This document shows, piece after piece, positions 33,731-41,507 of a DNA stretch of 64,000 nt (the first letter of the stretch is position 1; the number at the start of each line of letters is the position of its first letter). Origin of the DNA: an uncultured Bacteroidales bacterium (GTDB lineage Bacteria > Bacteroidota > Bacteroidia > Bacteroidales > F082); assembly GCA_900317055.1 (NCBI GenBank), contig ONFF01000010.1, positions 1 through 64,000 of the forward strand, read 5' to 3'. Both the position numbers and the translations under genes were made by a program. The notes under the pieces are model-generated. The model had not been told where the DNA came from and did no database searches. It was given only the letters and a program-made list of their open reading frames with translations.

Positions 33731-35004
33731 AGAGACTGCATATCATATTGGTATTATTGTTGTTAGCCTTGGTCAACCCTTCGTTTGCGCAAAAGACTAA
33801 AGGCAAGTCGAAGAAGCAACTGCAAAACGAAATCATTTCGTTGCAGAAGGAGATTTCGACTGCCAACCAACTGCTGACAAAAACCAAGAAAGACAAGGAG
33901 ATGACCCTCAACGAGGTCAACATTCTCGACAAGAAAATCAAGCAACGCGAGCAGCTCATCACGACATACAATGAACAGATCGCGGTTCTTGACGAGGAAA
34001 TCAACGCCGGACAAAAAAACATCAAGAGCCTGAACACAGACTTGGCCAACCTTCGCAAAGAATATGCGAAAATGGTGTCGTTTGCCTACAAAAACCGCAA
34101 CCATTACAATAACTTGGGGTTTATTTTTGCCTCCAAGGACTTCAACCAAGCCTTCACCCGATTGCGCTACATCCGGCAATTCAACGATGCCCGTAAAATC
34201 AAGATGGAACAGATTGCCTCGACCGAAAGGCAAATCACAGGAGAGGTGGAAGCCAGCCAACAAGCCAGAGAGGAACAAGCTGCCTTGCTGAAAGACGAGA
34301 AAAACCAAAAAGAAGCCCTCCAAAAAGAAAAGAAAGAGCTTAACAGTCAGGTGAACAAGCTCAAAAAGAAAGAAGGCAGCCTGCAACAAGACATCAAGAA
34401 CAAGCAACAGCAGGCCAAAAAGCTGCAAAAGGCCATCGACGACATTATCGCCGAGGAAATCAGAAGAGCCAATGCCGAAGCCGAACGGAAACGCAAGGAA
34501 GAAGCCAAGAAAAACTCCAACAAAGGCAAGACCACGACCACGACAACCAAAGAAAAAGGCATGGCCCTGACTCCTGCTGAGAAAACCCTATCGACCAGTT
34601 TTGTCAACAACAAAGGTAAGTTGCCTTGGCCCGTGGAGCGTGGGGTGATTTCATCATCCTACGGCAAACATGCCTCGGTGGTGTCAGACAAAGTCACCGT
34701 GACCAACAACGGCATTGACATCGCCACCACTGAAAACGCACAAGCCCGTGCCGTCTTCGACGGCGAGGTGGCCAGTGTCACCAAACTGACAGGCTCCAAC
34801 ACGGTGGTCATCATCCGCCACGGTGAGTATTTCACGGTGTATTCCAACCTTGAAAATGTCACTGTGAAACGCGGCGACAAGGTGAAAACCAAGCAAAATA
34901 TTGGCACCGTTCACACCAACAAGACCGAGAACAAAACGGAATTGCATTTTGAACTCTTGAAAGAACAAGCGCGACAGAATCCTGCAAACTGGTTATCAAA
35001 ATGA
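33727..35004 (+). CDS. EnvC-like murein hydrolase activator (degenerate M23 domain)
   Basis: A 425-residue exported protein. Signal peptide (ends PSFAQK); a long coiled coil at residues 25-250; an Asn/Lys/Thr-rich linker; and a LytM/M23 domain at about 295-425 (LPWPVERGVISSSYGKHA ... NNGIDIATTENAQARAVFDG). The zinc ligands of active M23 enzymes are not all present: Asn replaces the first His before G-x-D, and the last motif is ELHFEL rather than H-x-H. So it should activate amidases rather than cut peptidoglycan, as EnvC and NlpD do. It is coupled by ATGA overlaps to genes on both sides. Confidence 0.88.
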   Translation: MKRLHIILVLLLLALVNPSFAQKTKGKSKKQLQNEIISLQKEISTANQLLTKTKKDKEMTLNEVNILDKKIKQREQLITTYNEQIAVLDEEINAGQKNIKSLNTDLANLRKEYAKMVSFAYKNRNHYNNLGFIFASKDFNQAFTRLRYIRQFNDARKIKMEQIASTERQITGEVEASQQAREEQAALLKDEKNQKEALQKEKKELNSQVNKLKKKEGSLQQDIKNKQQQAKKLQKAIDDIIAEEIRRANAEAERKRKEEAKKNSNKGKTTTTTTKEKGMALTPAEKTLSTSFVNNKGKLPWPVERGVISSSYGKHASVVSDKVTVTNNGIDIATTENAQARAVFDGEVASVTKLTGSNTVVIIRHGEYFTVYSNLENVTVKRGDKVKTKQNIGTVHTNKTENKTELHFELLKEQARQNPANWLSK

Positions 35005-35270
35005 AAAGTATCATAAATAGAGAAGCGTGTTTTGACCCCCCCCTGCCCCCCTTAAAAGGGGGGGATTCCCCCTCTAAGAGGGGGCAGGGGGGAGTAAAAA
35101 TAATCTTACTCTTTGCTTTATGCCTTTCCCTATTCTTCATATCTTCCTGCAAGACCAAGGAAGTGCCTGGCCGTCGCCGCACACCTCGCCACTGCAACTC
35201 TTGCACCAAGTGGAGCTATACGCCACAGGAAACCATAGAATACGAACTCCTGCACAACGATGAAGGCTGA
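35001..35270 (+). CDS. Small Cys-containing lipoprotein with repeat-encoded N terminus
   Basis: An 89-residue protein coupled by ATGA to EnvC and overlapping SprT by 11 bp. Residues 33-50 form a hydrophobic segment ending in the lipobox ISSC, followed by RRRTPRHCNSCTKW, a small C-x-x-C unit. Before the hydrophobic part lie about 18 residues (PPLPPLKGGDSPSKRGQGG) encoded by a palindromic repeat (35038-35092), giving an abnormally long n-region for a lipoprotein signal. Whether the signal still works is uncertain; a GTG at 35094 could instead serve as start. Confidence 0.65.
   Translation: MKSIINREACFDPPLPPLKGGDSPSKRGQGGVKIILLFALCLSLFFISSCKTKEVPGRRRTPRHCNSCTKWSYTPQETIEYELLHNDEG
35038..35092. 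repeat. G/C-tract double-hairpin repeat within a coding region
   Basis: CCCCCCTGCCCCC (35038-35050) pairs perfectly with GGGGGCAGGGGGG (35080-35092). Two inner hairpins, CCCCCTTAAAAGGGGG-type (from 35046) and CCCCCTCTAAGAGGGGG (35068-35084), lie between. It is in frame inside the small lipoprotein gene. Confidence 0.85.
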
Positions 35271-35877
35271 AGAACTTCAACTATTGAAACGCTACTTTCC
35301 CGAGCCAGCGGTGGTGATGGTAGGTGAGATGTTCACACAACGCCGTTTCAAACTACATTTCAAGCGACCGCGCAGCTCCAAATTGGGCGATTTCCGTCCA
35401 CCACGAACCCCCAACGGCATTTGTTCCATCACGCTCAATCTGGACTTGAATCCCTATCAGATGCTCATCACCTATGTTCACGAAGTGGCGCATTACGATG
35501 TGTATCAGCAATATGGCTCAAGAAATGTGCAGCCCCATGGCCAAGAATGGCAAACGAGTTTTTCAACTTTATTACAGCCATTTCTGACCGAAACCGTTTT
35601 CCCAAAAGAGGTTCTCGCCGCTCTACAAAAACACTTGCAACACATCAAAGCCAGCAGCACCGCCGACCAAAACCTTCAAAGGGTGTTGCACCAATACGAC
35701 AAGAACCCCGAAAATGTGACCACGGTAGAGAGCCTTCCCGCAGGAGCCCGATTTGTGTTGAAAAACGGTCTCATCTTCCAAAAAGGGGAGAAGCAACGCA
35801 CCCGCTACAAATGCTATTGCGAAAGCAACGGACGCTGGTATTTTGTGTCAGCTTTGGCGGAAGTACGGAGGATTTAG
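35260..35877 (+). CDS. SprT-like zinc metalloprotease-fold protein
   Basis: A 205-residue protein. The zinc-binding HEVAH sits near residue 74 (ITYVHEVAHYDVYQQYG), with the SprT-type preceding strand ICSITLNLDLN and a following HGQEWQ, where the third His ligand is expected. A short Cys-containing tail (YKCYCESNGRWYFV) is what remains of the usual zinc ribbon. The C-terminal Thr/Val-rich portion resembles SprT-like proteins of Bacteroidota. Cytoplasmic; the substrate is unknown (eukaryotic Spartan cuts DNA-protein crosslinks). Its TAG stop is the edge of a ~127-bp repeat element. Confidence 0.82.
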   Translation: MKAEELQLLKRYFPEPAVVMVGEMFTQRRFKLHFKRPRSSKLGDFRPPRTPNGICSITLNLDLNPYQMLITYVHEVAHYDVYQQYGSRNVQPHGQEWQTSFSTLLQPFLTETVFPKEVLAALQKHLQHIKASSTADQNLQRVLHQYDKNPENVTTVESLPAGARFVLKNGLIFQKGEKQRTRYKCYCESNGRWYFVSALAEVRRI

Positions 35878-36002
35878 ATTCCCTAGGGAATGGAGGTCTA
35901 TCCATATTTACAAGCGGCGGTGGGTAGAGTTTACATAACATAAACGCCACAAACCGCCGCGGTTAACAAAACAAGTAATAACTCCATTCCCAAAGGGAAT
36001 CT
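35876..36002. repeat. MITE-like ~127-bp inverted-repeat element, copy 1
   Basis: Left end AGATTCCCTAGGGAATGGAG and right end CTCCATTCCCAAAGGGAATCT are inverted copies, each also a hairpin. Inside, GCGGCGG and CCGCCGC can pair. Copies 2 and 3 are at 49149-49276 and 50321-50446. The left end overlaps the SprT stop codon. Confidence 0.8.
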
Positions 36003-36045
36003 CTGACTGTTTTCTTCAATTCAATCATTCAAAGCAACAATTTCA

Positions 36046-36053
36046 TATCTTTG
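36046..36053 (+). promoter_or_regulatory. -7 box of the nucleotidylyltransferase-kinase gene
   Basis: TATCTTTG, 18 nt before the ATG at 36072. Confidence 0.6.
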
Positions 36054-36071
36054 CAGCCAAAACCAGGCTGA

Positions 36072-37241
36072 ATGACCAAAAAAGTATTTGTTTCAGGATG
36101 TTACGACCTCTTGCATAGTGGACATGTGGAGTTTTTCCGCCAAGCGGCACAATATGGCGACCTTTATGTAGGCATCGGCTCCGACGAGACCATCCTTCAC
36201 TACAAAAACCATAAGACCCTTTACCCTGAACAGGAACGCCTCTTCATGGTGAAAGCCATCCGTTATGTAAAAGACGCTTTCATCAACGATGGCGACGGCG
36301 TGATGGACTTTGTGGGCACTGTGGACAAAATAAAACCCGACATTTTTGTGGTGAATGAAGATGGTGCCTCCGAGGAAAAACGCCGTTTCTGCGAAGCGCG
36401 CGGCATCGAATATGTGGTGCTGCAACGCACGCCATCGGAAGGCTTGGAAGCGCGTTCGTCGACGGCATTGAAACATGACCTTTGCGAGATTCCCACCCGC
36501 TTGGACTTGGCCGGCACTTGGATTGACCAGCCTTATGTCTCATGTTTTGCGCCAGGTTGGGCCATCACCATTTCGTTGCAGCCGACTTTCGAGGTACGCG
36601 AGCGTTGCGGCCTCTCCACCTCGACCCGCAACATGATTAAGAAGATTTGGCCGATGAAATTGCCCGACATGGATCCTGAGACGCTTGCCAAATTGGTCTT
36701 CTGCTTCGAGAATGACCCTGAGCGAAGTGATGGCATCATCAGCGGGGCACAAGACAGCATCGGCATTTGTATGCCTGGATTGGTGAGGCATTATTACGAC
36801 AAACTCTACTGGCCCATCAAGTTTGAAACCTGCCAAGACAAAACCATCTTGAACTGGCTTGAAAATCATCTCATCATGATTCCCATGGAGCCTCGCCGTC
36901 CAGGATGTTCCGTGGTGGAAGGCAAGGACATCACCGAGCCGAAAGTCAAGGCTCTGGCCAAGGCTGCCGACAACTGTTGGAACGCCATCATGGCTATGGA
37001 TTTAACTGCTTTTGCCTCAGCCTACAAAGCTTCATTTGAAGCCCAAACCGCCATGTTTCCCGCTATGATTCAAGGCTCGGTGCAGGATTATATTGACAAT
37101 TATTCCGCTATGGACGATGTATTGGCTTGGAAGATGCCTGGTGCCGGTGGCGGCGGCTATCTTGCTTGCGTAGTCAAAGATTCGGTTGCTTTTTATCAGG
37201 CTCATCCCGAAGCAATTTGTCTTGTTATTAGAAGAAAGTAG
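36072..37241 (+). CDS. Nucleotidylyltransferase - GHMP kinase fusion
   Basis: A 389-residue cytoplasmic protein. Residues 1-135 are a cytidylyltransferase-like domain with GCYDLLHSGHVEFF (the HxGH nucleotide-binding motif). From about residue 140 a GHMP kinase domain follows: PTRLDLAGTWID (motif 1), DGIISGAQDSIGICMPG near 225 and PGAGGGGYLACV near 356. The combination could phosphorylate a sugar and attach a nucleotide. Because a FucP-type permease and a mutarotase follow, L-fucose or a related deoxysugar is the likely substrate; this is inferred from context. The order differs from classical Fkp (fucokinase/GDP-fucose pyrophosphorylase), and this protein is much shorter. Confidence 0.75.
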   Translation: MTKKVFVSGCYDLLHSGHVEFFRQAAQYGDLYVGIGSDETILHYKNHKTLYPEQERLFMVKAIRYVKDAFINDGDGVMDFVGTVDKIKPDIFVVNEDGASEEKRRFCEARGIEYVVLQRTPSEGLEARSSTALKHDLCEIPTRLDLAGTWIDQPYVSCFAPGWAITISLQPTFEVRERCGLSTSTRNMIKKIWPMKLPDMDPETLAKLVFCFENDPERSDGIISGAQDSIGICMPGLVRHYYDKLYWPIKFETCQDKTILNWLENHLIMIPMEPRRPGCSVVEGKDITEPKVKALAKAADNCWNAIMAMDLTAFASAYKASFEAQTAMFPAMIQGSVQDYIDNYSAMDDVLAWKMPGAGGGGYLACVVKDSVAFYQAHPEAICLVIRRK

Positions 37242-37247
37242 TTATTT

Positions 37248-37420
37248 ATCAAGAATTTGAGAATTAGAGAAAAAATGCCGAGTCGAGTTATACAGAAGTC
37301 TTGCACCTTCGGTGCGTTGAATTGGAGAACCGAAAATCGTTCACGATTTTCATCTCTAATTCAAAAAATTCAAATGAAGACCCGAAATGGAAATTCTGAA
37401 ATTCTCTAATTCTTGATAAA
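37248..37420. repeat. Left boundary repeats of the GxxExxY unit
   Basis: A 29-bp repeat starting ATCAAGAATTTGAGAATTAG (37248-37276) and an inverted relative GAAATTCTCTAATTCTTGAT (37398-37417). Between them are two perfect small hairpins, GCACC-TTC-GGTGC (37302-37314) and GAAAATCG-TTCA-CGATTTTC (37332-37351). Confidence 0.75.
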
Positions 37421-37435
37421 ACAAAACAATGTGAT

Positions 37436-37831
37436 ATGAGCGGATTAATTTACCCAACAGAGAGTGGAAAGCTATTTGGCTTAGCATTGCAACTTCACAA
37501 AGAACTGGGGTGCGGTTTTAAAGAGAAAGTATATCAGGATGCTTTTGAAGTGCTTCTGCAAGAAAACAATATACCTTACGAAAGAGAAAAACACATTGAG
37601 ATTGAATATCATGGAGTTGTTTTGGAACATGGATTTTTCTATGATTTCCTATGCTATGACAAAATTGGTGTTGAACTGAAAGCATTTACTGAGATTACTG
37701 GAGAATTCGAAAGTCAATTAATTAACTATCTTCATGTAGGAAATCATCAACTTGGGTTATTACTTAATTTTGGTACTAGCAGTCTGCAATACAAATGGAT
37801 TCCAAATAGAAAAGATTATAAAGGAAAGTGA
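37436..37831 (+). CDS. GxxExxY protein (PD-(D/E)XK nuclease-like)
   Basis: A 131-residue protein. GCGFKEKVYQDAF contains the name-giving G-x-x-E-x-x-Y, followed by YEREKHIEIEYHG, the acidic GFFYDFLCYDKIGVELKAF (a D...E-x-K core) and ESQLINYLHVGNHQLGLLLNFG, all typical of the GxxExxY/PDDEXK_3 family. The role is unknown; homologues are often found as lone genes near repeats in Bacteroidota. Here it sits between sugar-metabolism genes and is bounded by copies of the same 29-bp repeat, so it looks like an inserted unit. Confidence 0.88.
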   Translation: MSGLIYPTESGKLFGLALQLHKELGCGFKEKVYQDAFEVLLQENNIPYEREKHIEIEYHGVVLEHGFFYDFLCYDKIGVELKAFTEITGEFESQLINYLHVGNHQLGLLLNFGTSSLQYKWIPNRKDYKGK

Positions 37832-37847
37832 ATATAAACAAATAATA

Positions 37848-37900
37848 ATCAAGAATTTGAGAATTAGAGAAAAAATCTGAAATTCTCAAATTCTTGATAA
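37848..37900. repeat. Right boundary repeats of the GxxExxY unit
   Basis: The 29-bp ATCAAGAATTTGAGAATTAG repeat (37848-37876) recurs exactly 600 bp from the left copy and here forms a tight hairpin with GAAATTCTCAAATTCTTGAT (37879-37898). Confidence 0.8.
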
Positions 37901-37924
37901 AAACTTGATAATAAATTCTGGAAT

Positions 37925-39220
37925 ATGAATAAAGTAGTAGAAAAAAAATACCTGTTGGCCTTTGTCTTGGTGACCTGTTGTTTCGCCTTGTGGGGCTTTG
38001 CCAACGACATCACCAACCCTATGGTGAAGGCTTTTTCCAAGATTTTCCGCATGAGCGTGACTGACGGCGCCTTGGTGCAACTTGCCTTCTATGGCGGCTA
38101 TTTCTGTATGGCTTTGCCCGCCGCTCTGTTCGTGCAAAAACATTCCTTTAAAGCAGGTTTGTTGATGGGTCTTGGGCTATACGCCATAGGAGCCTTGATG
38201 TTCATTCCAGCCAAGGCAACGGGCAGTTATTATCCATTCCTTATCGCATATTTCGTGCTGACTTGTGGTCTTTCTTTCCTTGAAACGACGGCCAATCCCT
38301 ATATCCTCTCGATGGGCAGCAAAGACACGGCTACGCGACGACTCAACCTAGCCCAAGCCTTTAATCCCATCGGCTCGTTGGCCGGCATGTTTGTGGCGAT
38401 GCAGTTCATTCAAGCCAAGCTCAACCCGCTGAGCACCGAGGAACGCGCTTTGCTCAACGATGAACAATTCGACGCCATAAAAAATGCCGATCTCTCCGTC
38501 TTGAGCCGACCCTATGTTATCATCGGAGCTGTGTTGGTGGTGTTCTTTGTAGTTATCCTGCTCTTAGTGAAGACACAAGCCAAAACTGAGGAAAGCAACG
38601 ACCAAAAGTTTGGCCCTACAGTGAAACGGTTATGGAAAAACAAGCCTTACCGCTATGGTGTGGTGGCACAGTTCTTCTATGTCGGCGTACAAATCATGTG
38701 CTGGACCTTTATCATCCAATACGGCACACGCGTCTTTATGAACGAAGGTATGACTGAACAAACTGCTGAAGTGCTTTCACAACGCTACAATATTGTGGCG
38801 ATGGCTATTTTCTGTGTGAGCCGTTTCATTTGCACCTTCTTGCTGAAATACATCCATCCATCCAAGTTGCTGACTTACTTAGGTATAGCTGGAGCAATAT
38901 TAGTGTTAGGCATTATTTTCCTCGATGGACACGCAGGAATGTATTGCTTGGTCGCCGTTTCGGCCTGCATGAGCTTGATGTTCCCGACCATTTACGGCAT
39001 TGCTTTGACCGATACAGGTGAAGATGCCAAAATCGGGGCCGCAGGATTGATTATGGCTATCTTGGGCGGCTCAGTATTGCCACCTTTGCAAGCTCGTATT
39101 ATCGATGGTGGCGGACTTGGAAGTATCGCTTCCGTGAACTTGAGCTTTGTTTTACCCTTGATTTGCTTCGTTGTCATCGTTATTTACGGACTATTCATCA
39201 CTAAAACCGAGAAAAAATGA
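37925..39220 (+). CDS. FucP-family sugar:H+ symporter (MFS)
   Basis: A 431-residue polytopic inner-membrane protein with about 12 hydrophobic segments. VTCCFALWGFANDITNPMVKAFSKIF near the N terminus and GLSFLETTANPYILSMGS and LNLAQAFNPIGSLAG in the first half are signatures of the FucP (L-fucose permease) family, which imports L-fucose, glucose/galactose or related sugars with protons. The overlapping mutarotase gene and the upstream kinase/nucleotidylyltransferase favour L-fucose or a 6-deoxyhexose. The GxxExxY unit lies just upstream. Confidence 0.88.
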   Translation: MNKVVEKKYLLAFVLVTCCFALWGFANDITNPMVKAFSKIFRMSVTDGALVQLAFYGGYFCMALPAALFVQKHSFKAGLLMGLGLYAIGALMFIPAKATGSYYPFLIAYFVLTCGLSFLETTANPYILSMGSKDTATRRLNLAQAFNPIGSLAGMFVAMQFIQAKLNPLSTEERALLNDEQFDAIKNADLSVLSRPYVIIGAVLVVFFVVILLLVKTQAKTEESNDQKFGPTVKRLWKNKPYRYGVVAQFFYVGVQIMCWTFIIQYGTRVFMNEGMTEQTAEVLSQRYNIVAMAIFCVSRFICTFLLKYIHPSKLLTYLGIAGAILVLGIIFLDGHAGMYCLVAVSACMSLMFPTIYGIALTDTGEDAKIGAAGLIMAILGGSVLPPLQARIIDGGGLGSIASVNLSFVLPLICFVVIVIYGLFITKTEKK

Positions 39221-39540
39221 AACGCTACTGTCAAACATTAGAACTTGTCAATGACCCTGAGCTCATTGAGAAGTACTGCGAAATCCATGCTCATGTTTGG
39301 CCTGAAGTAGTGGCTGGACAACGGGAAGTAGGCATACTTGACATGCAACTCTATCGTTATGATACTCATGTGTTTATGATTTGCGATACCATTGACGACT
39401 TTGACTGGAACCGCGACATGGCCCGACTGGCCACTTTGCCCCGACAAGCCGAATGGGAGGCCTATGTAGCCCAATGCCAAGGTGCCGACCCAAGCCTGCC
39501 TTCAACGGGCAAATGGCATCTGATGGAAAAAATATTTTGA
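39217..39540 (+). CDS. L-rhamnose/L-fucose mutarotase family protein
   Basis: A 107-residue protein of the small ferredoxin-like-fold mutarotase family (RhaM type): KRYCQTLELVNDPELIEKYCEIHAHVWPEV at the N terminus, with the catalytic His in HAHVWPEV, and the C-terminal MEKIF. It interconverts alpha and beta anomers of a deoxysugar after uptake. The start overlaps the permease stop by ATGA, so the two are translationally coupled. Rhamnose and fucose cannot be separated by sequence alone; the FucP partner favours fucose. Confidence 0.85.
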   Translation: MKRYCQTLELVNDPELIEKYCEIHAHVWPEVVAGQREVGILDMQLYRYDTHVFMICDTIDDFDWNRDMARLATLPRQAEWEAYVAQCQGADPSLPSTGKWHLMEKIF

Positions 39541-39559
39541 ACCATATTGAAAATAGTTG

Positions 39560-39567
39560 TAGTTTTG
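39560..39567 (+). promoter_or_regulatory. -7 box of the CapD/FlaA1-like gene
   Basis: TAGTTTTG, 20 nt before the ATG at 39588. Confidence 0.5.
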
Positions 39568-39587
39568 TCGGTTAAAACCTTTAACAA

Positions 39588-41501
39588 ATGAGAAAACTGA
39601 TTATACGCTTTTGTAATTTTATATTCGGTAAACACAAAAACAACACGCTGCCTCGATATTGGATTTTGGCAGTAGACATGATAATTGTCATCGTTGCTTA
39701 TATTGTGGCTCTTTTCATGTTGTACTTCAAGGATTTTGGAGCATCATCTTTCGATTGGAGCCGTATTTGGTTGGTTCCCATAGTCTATCTTGTAATCTTC
39801 CTCATCAGCAGAACCTACGATGGAATGCTGCGTTACTCTGGATTCAATGATATTAGAAAACTGTTTTATGCATGTACAGCCGCGTTGTCTTTCTTGATTA
39901 TCAGTAAATTGGTTATCCGCCAAATATCACCTTCTTTGGCAAGAAACCTCTATCCACGCTATGTAACCATGATTTACCATTTCCTTATTACTTTGGTGGT
40001 TATGATTATCATGCGGTTCACTATCAGGCGCTTGTATAACGAAATATACAAAAACACGGCAGACAAGTTGAATACACTTATCTATGGAGCTGGCGATGGA
40101 GGCACAGTGTTGATGCGAACTTTGAGTCAGGATACCAAGTCAAAATTCAAAATCAAGGCTTTTGTCGATGATGACCCTAAACGAGCTGGGACGCAGATTA
40201 ATACCATAAAAATCTACTCGCCAAAGGTTGCCATGACGCCAGAATTCATCAAAAAATTCGATATTAACGCGATGATTTTGGCTATTCCTAGTATAAATGA
40301 AGCGCGTCGAAAAGATATTATCGAACAGGGCTTGGCTCTTAATCTTATTGTGAAATCCATCCCCTCTTTCGACAAATGGGTAGATGGAAAACTGGAATCC
40401 AACCAAATCCAGGATATTAAGATTGAAGACCTTTTGGGTCGTAAGCCCATCATCTTGGGTAAGAGCAATGTCATTCGCGAAATCAATGAAAAAGTGGTGC
40501 TTGTCACGGGTGCTGCCGGATCTATCGGAAGCGAGATTTGCCGTCAAGTGATGCACTACAACCCCTCCAAACTCATCATGCTCGACCAAGCCGAGTCGCC
40601 GATGTATGATTTCCAGTTTGAGATGAACAACACGGAGGATTTCAAGGATAAACGCGACAAGATGGTTTTTGTCATCACCAATGTGAAAGACCCCATCCGT
40701 ATGCGCGAAGTGTTTGAAATGTATCATCCGCAAGTAGTGTTCCATGCAGCAGCTTATAAACATGTGCCTTTCATGGAAGAAAACGCTTACGAGGCTGTGT
40801 TTGTCAATGTATTCGGCACCAAACTTGTAGCTGATTTGGCTATGGAATTTGGCGTGGAAAAGTTTGTCATGATCTCTACCGACAAAGCCGTAAACCCAAC
40901 CAATGTGATGGGTGCCACCAAGCGCATTGCTGAAATTTACACACAAAGCCGCCAAAGTAAAACCAAGTTTATCACCACTCGTTTTGGTAATGTATTGGGT
41001 AGCAATGGCTCTGTCGTGCCGTTGTTCCGCAAACAGATCGAAAAAGGAGGTCCTATTACTGTCACCGACCGCCGTATCACCCGTTTCTTCATGACCATTC
41101 CTGAGGCTTGTAGCCTCGTGCTTGAGGCTGGTTCCATCGGCGATGGCGGCGATATCTTCGTCTTTGATATGGGCGAAAAAGTCAAGATTTGGGATTTGGC
41201 CGAAAAAATGCGCAAACTTGCCCATAGGCCAGAAATTGAAATCATTGAAACAGGTCTGCGTCCCGGTGAGAAACTCTATGAAGAGGTGTTGGCCAACGAA
41301 GAAAACACTATCAAGACCGACAATGAGAAAATCATGCACGCCATTGTCAGAAAATACGATGCTTCTGATGTGGATGCCATGTTCGATAAACTGCACGAAG
41401 CATTGGAAACCTGTGACCCAATGAAGATTGTGGCCCAAATGAAGGTCATCGTACCTGAATTCAAGAGCAACAACAGCATTTTCAGCCAATTGGACAAATA
41501 A
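39588..41501 (+). CDS. Membrane-bound nucleotide-sugar 4,6-dehydratase (CapD/PglF/FlaA1-like)
   Basis: A 637-residue protein with four N-terminal membrane helices (about 23-130), a first Rossmann-like domain (LIYGAGDGGTVLMR near 165) and a C-terminal extended SDR domain with TGAAGSIGSEI near residue 307 and TDKAVNPTNVMGATK near 430. Proteins of this design oxidise and dehydrate UDP-GlcNAc to the 4-keto-6-deoxy sugar, the first step to bacillosamine/QuiNAc/FucNAc-type sugars used in capsules and O-antigens. The phosphoglycosyl transferase at 48168 would use such a product. Polysaccharide genes follow after the oxidoreductase. Confidence 0.92.
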   Translation: MRKLIIRFCNFIFGKHKNNTLPRYWILAVDMIIVIVAYIVALFMLYFKDFGASSFDWSRIWLVPIVYLVIFLISRTYDGMLRYSGFNDIRKLFYACTAALSFLIISKLVIRQISPSLARNLYPRYVTMIYHFLITLVVMIIMRFTIRRLYNEIYKNTADKLNTLIYGAGDGGTVLMRTLSQDTKSKFKIKAFVDDDPKRAGTQINTIKIYSPKVAMTPEFIKKFDINAMILAIPSINEARRKDIIEQGLALNLIVKSIPSFDKWVDGKLESNQIQDIKIEDLLGRKPIILGKSNVIREINEKVVLVTGAAGSIGSEICRQVMHYNPSKLIMLDQAESPMYDFQFEMNNTEDFKDKRDKMVFVITNVKDPIRMREVFEMYHPQVVFHAAAYKHVPFMEENAYEAVFVNVFGTKLVADLAMEFGVEKFVMISTDKAVNPTNVMGATKRIAEIYTQSRQSKTKFITTRFGNVLGSNGSVVPLFRKQIEKGGPITVTDRRITRFFMTIPEACSLVLEAGSIGDGGDIFVFDMGEKVKIWDLAEKMRKLAHRPEIEIIETGLRPGEKLYEEVLANEENTIKTDNEKIMHAIVRKYDASDVDAMFDKLHEALETCDPMKIVAQMKVIVPEFKSNNSIFSQLDK

Positions 41502-41507
41502 GCAGAG

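Noticed and set aside
37301..37351. Small hairpins upstream of the GxxExxY gene as a rho-independent terminator of the kinase gene
   Set aside because: Neither hairpin is followed by a T-run, and they belong to the repeat-bounded unit; kept as part of that element instead.
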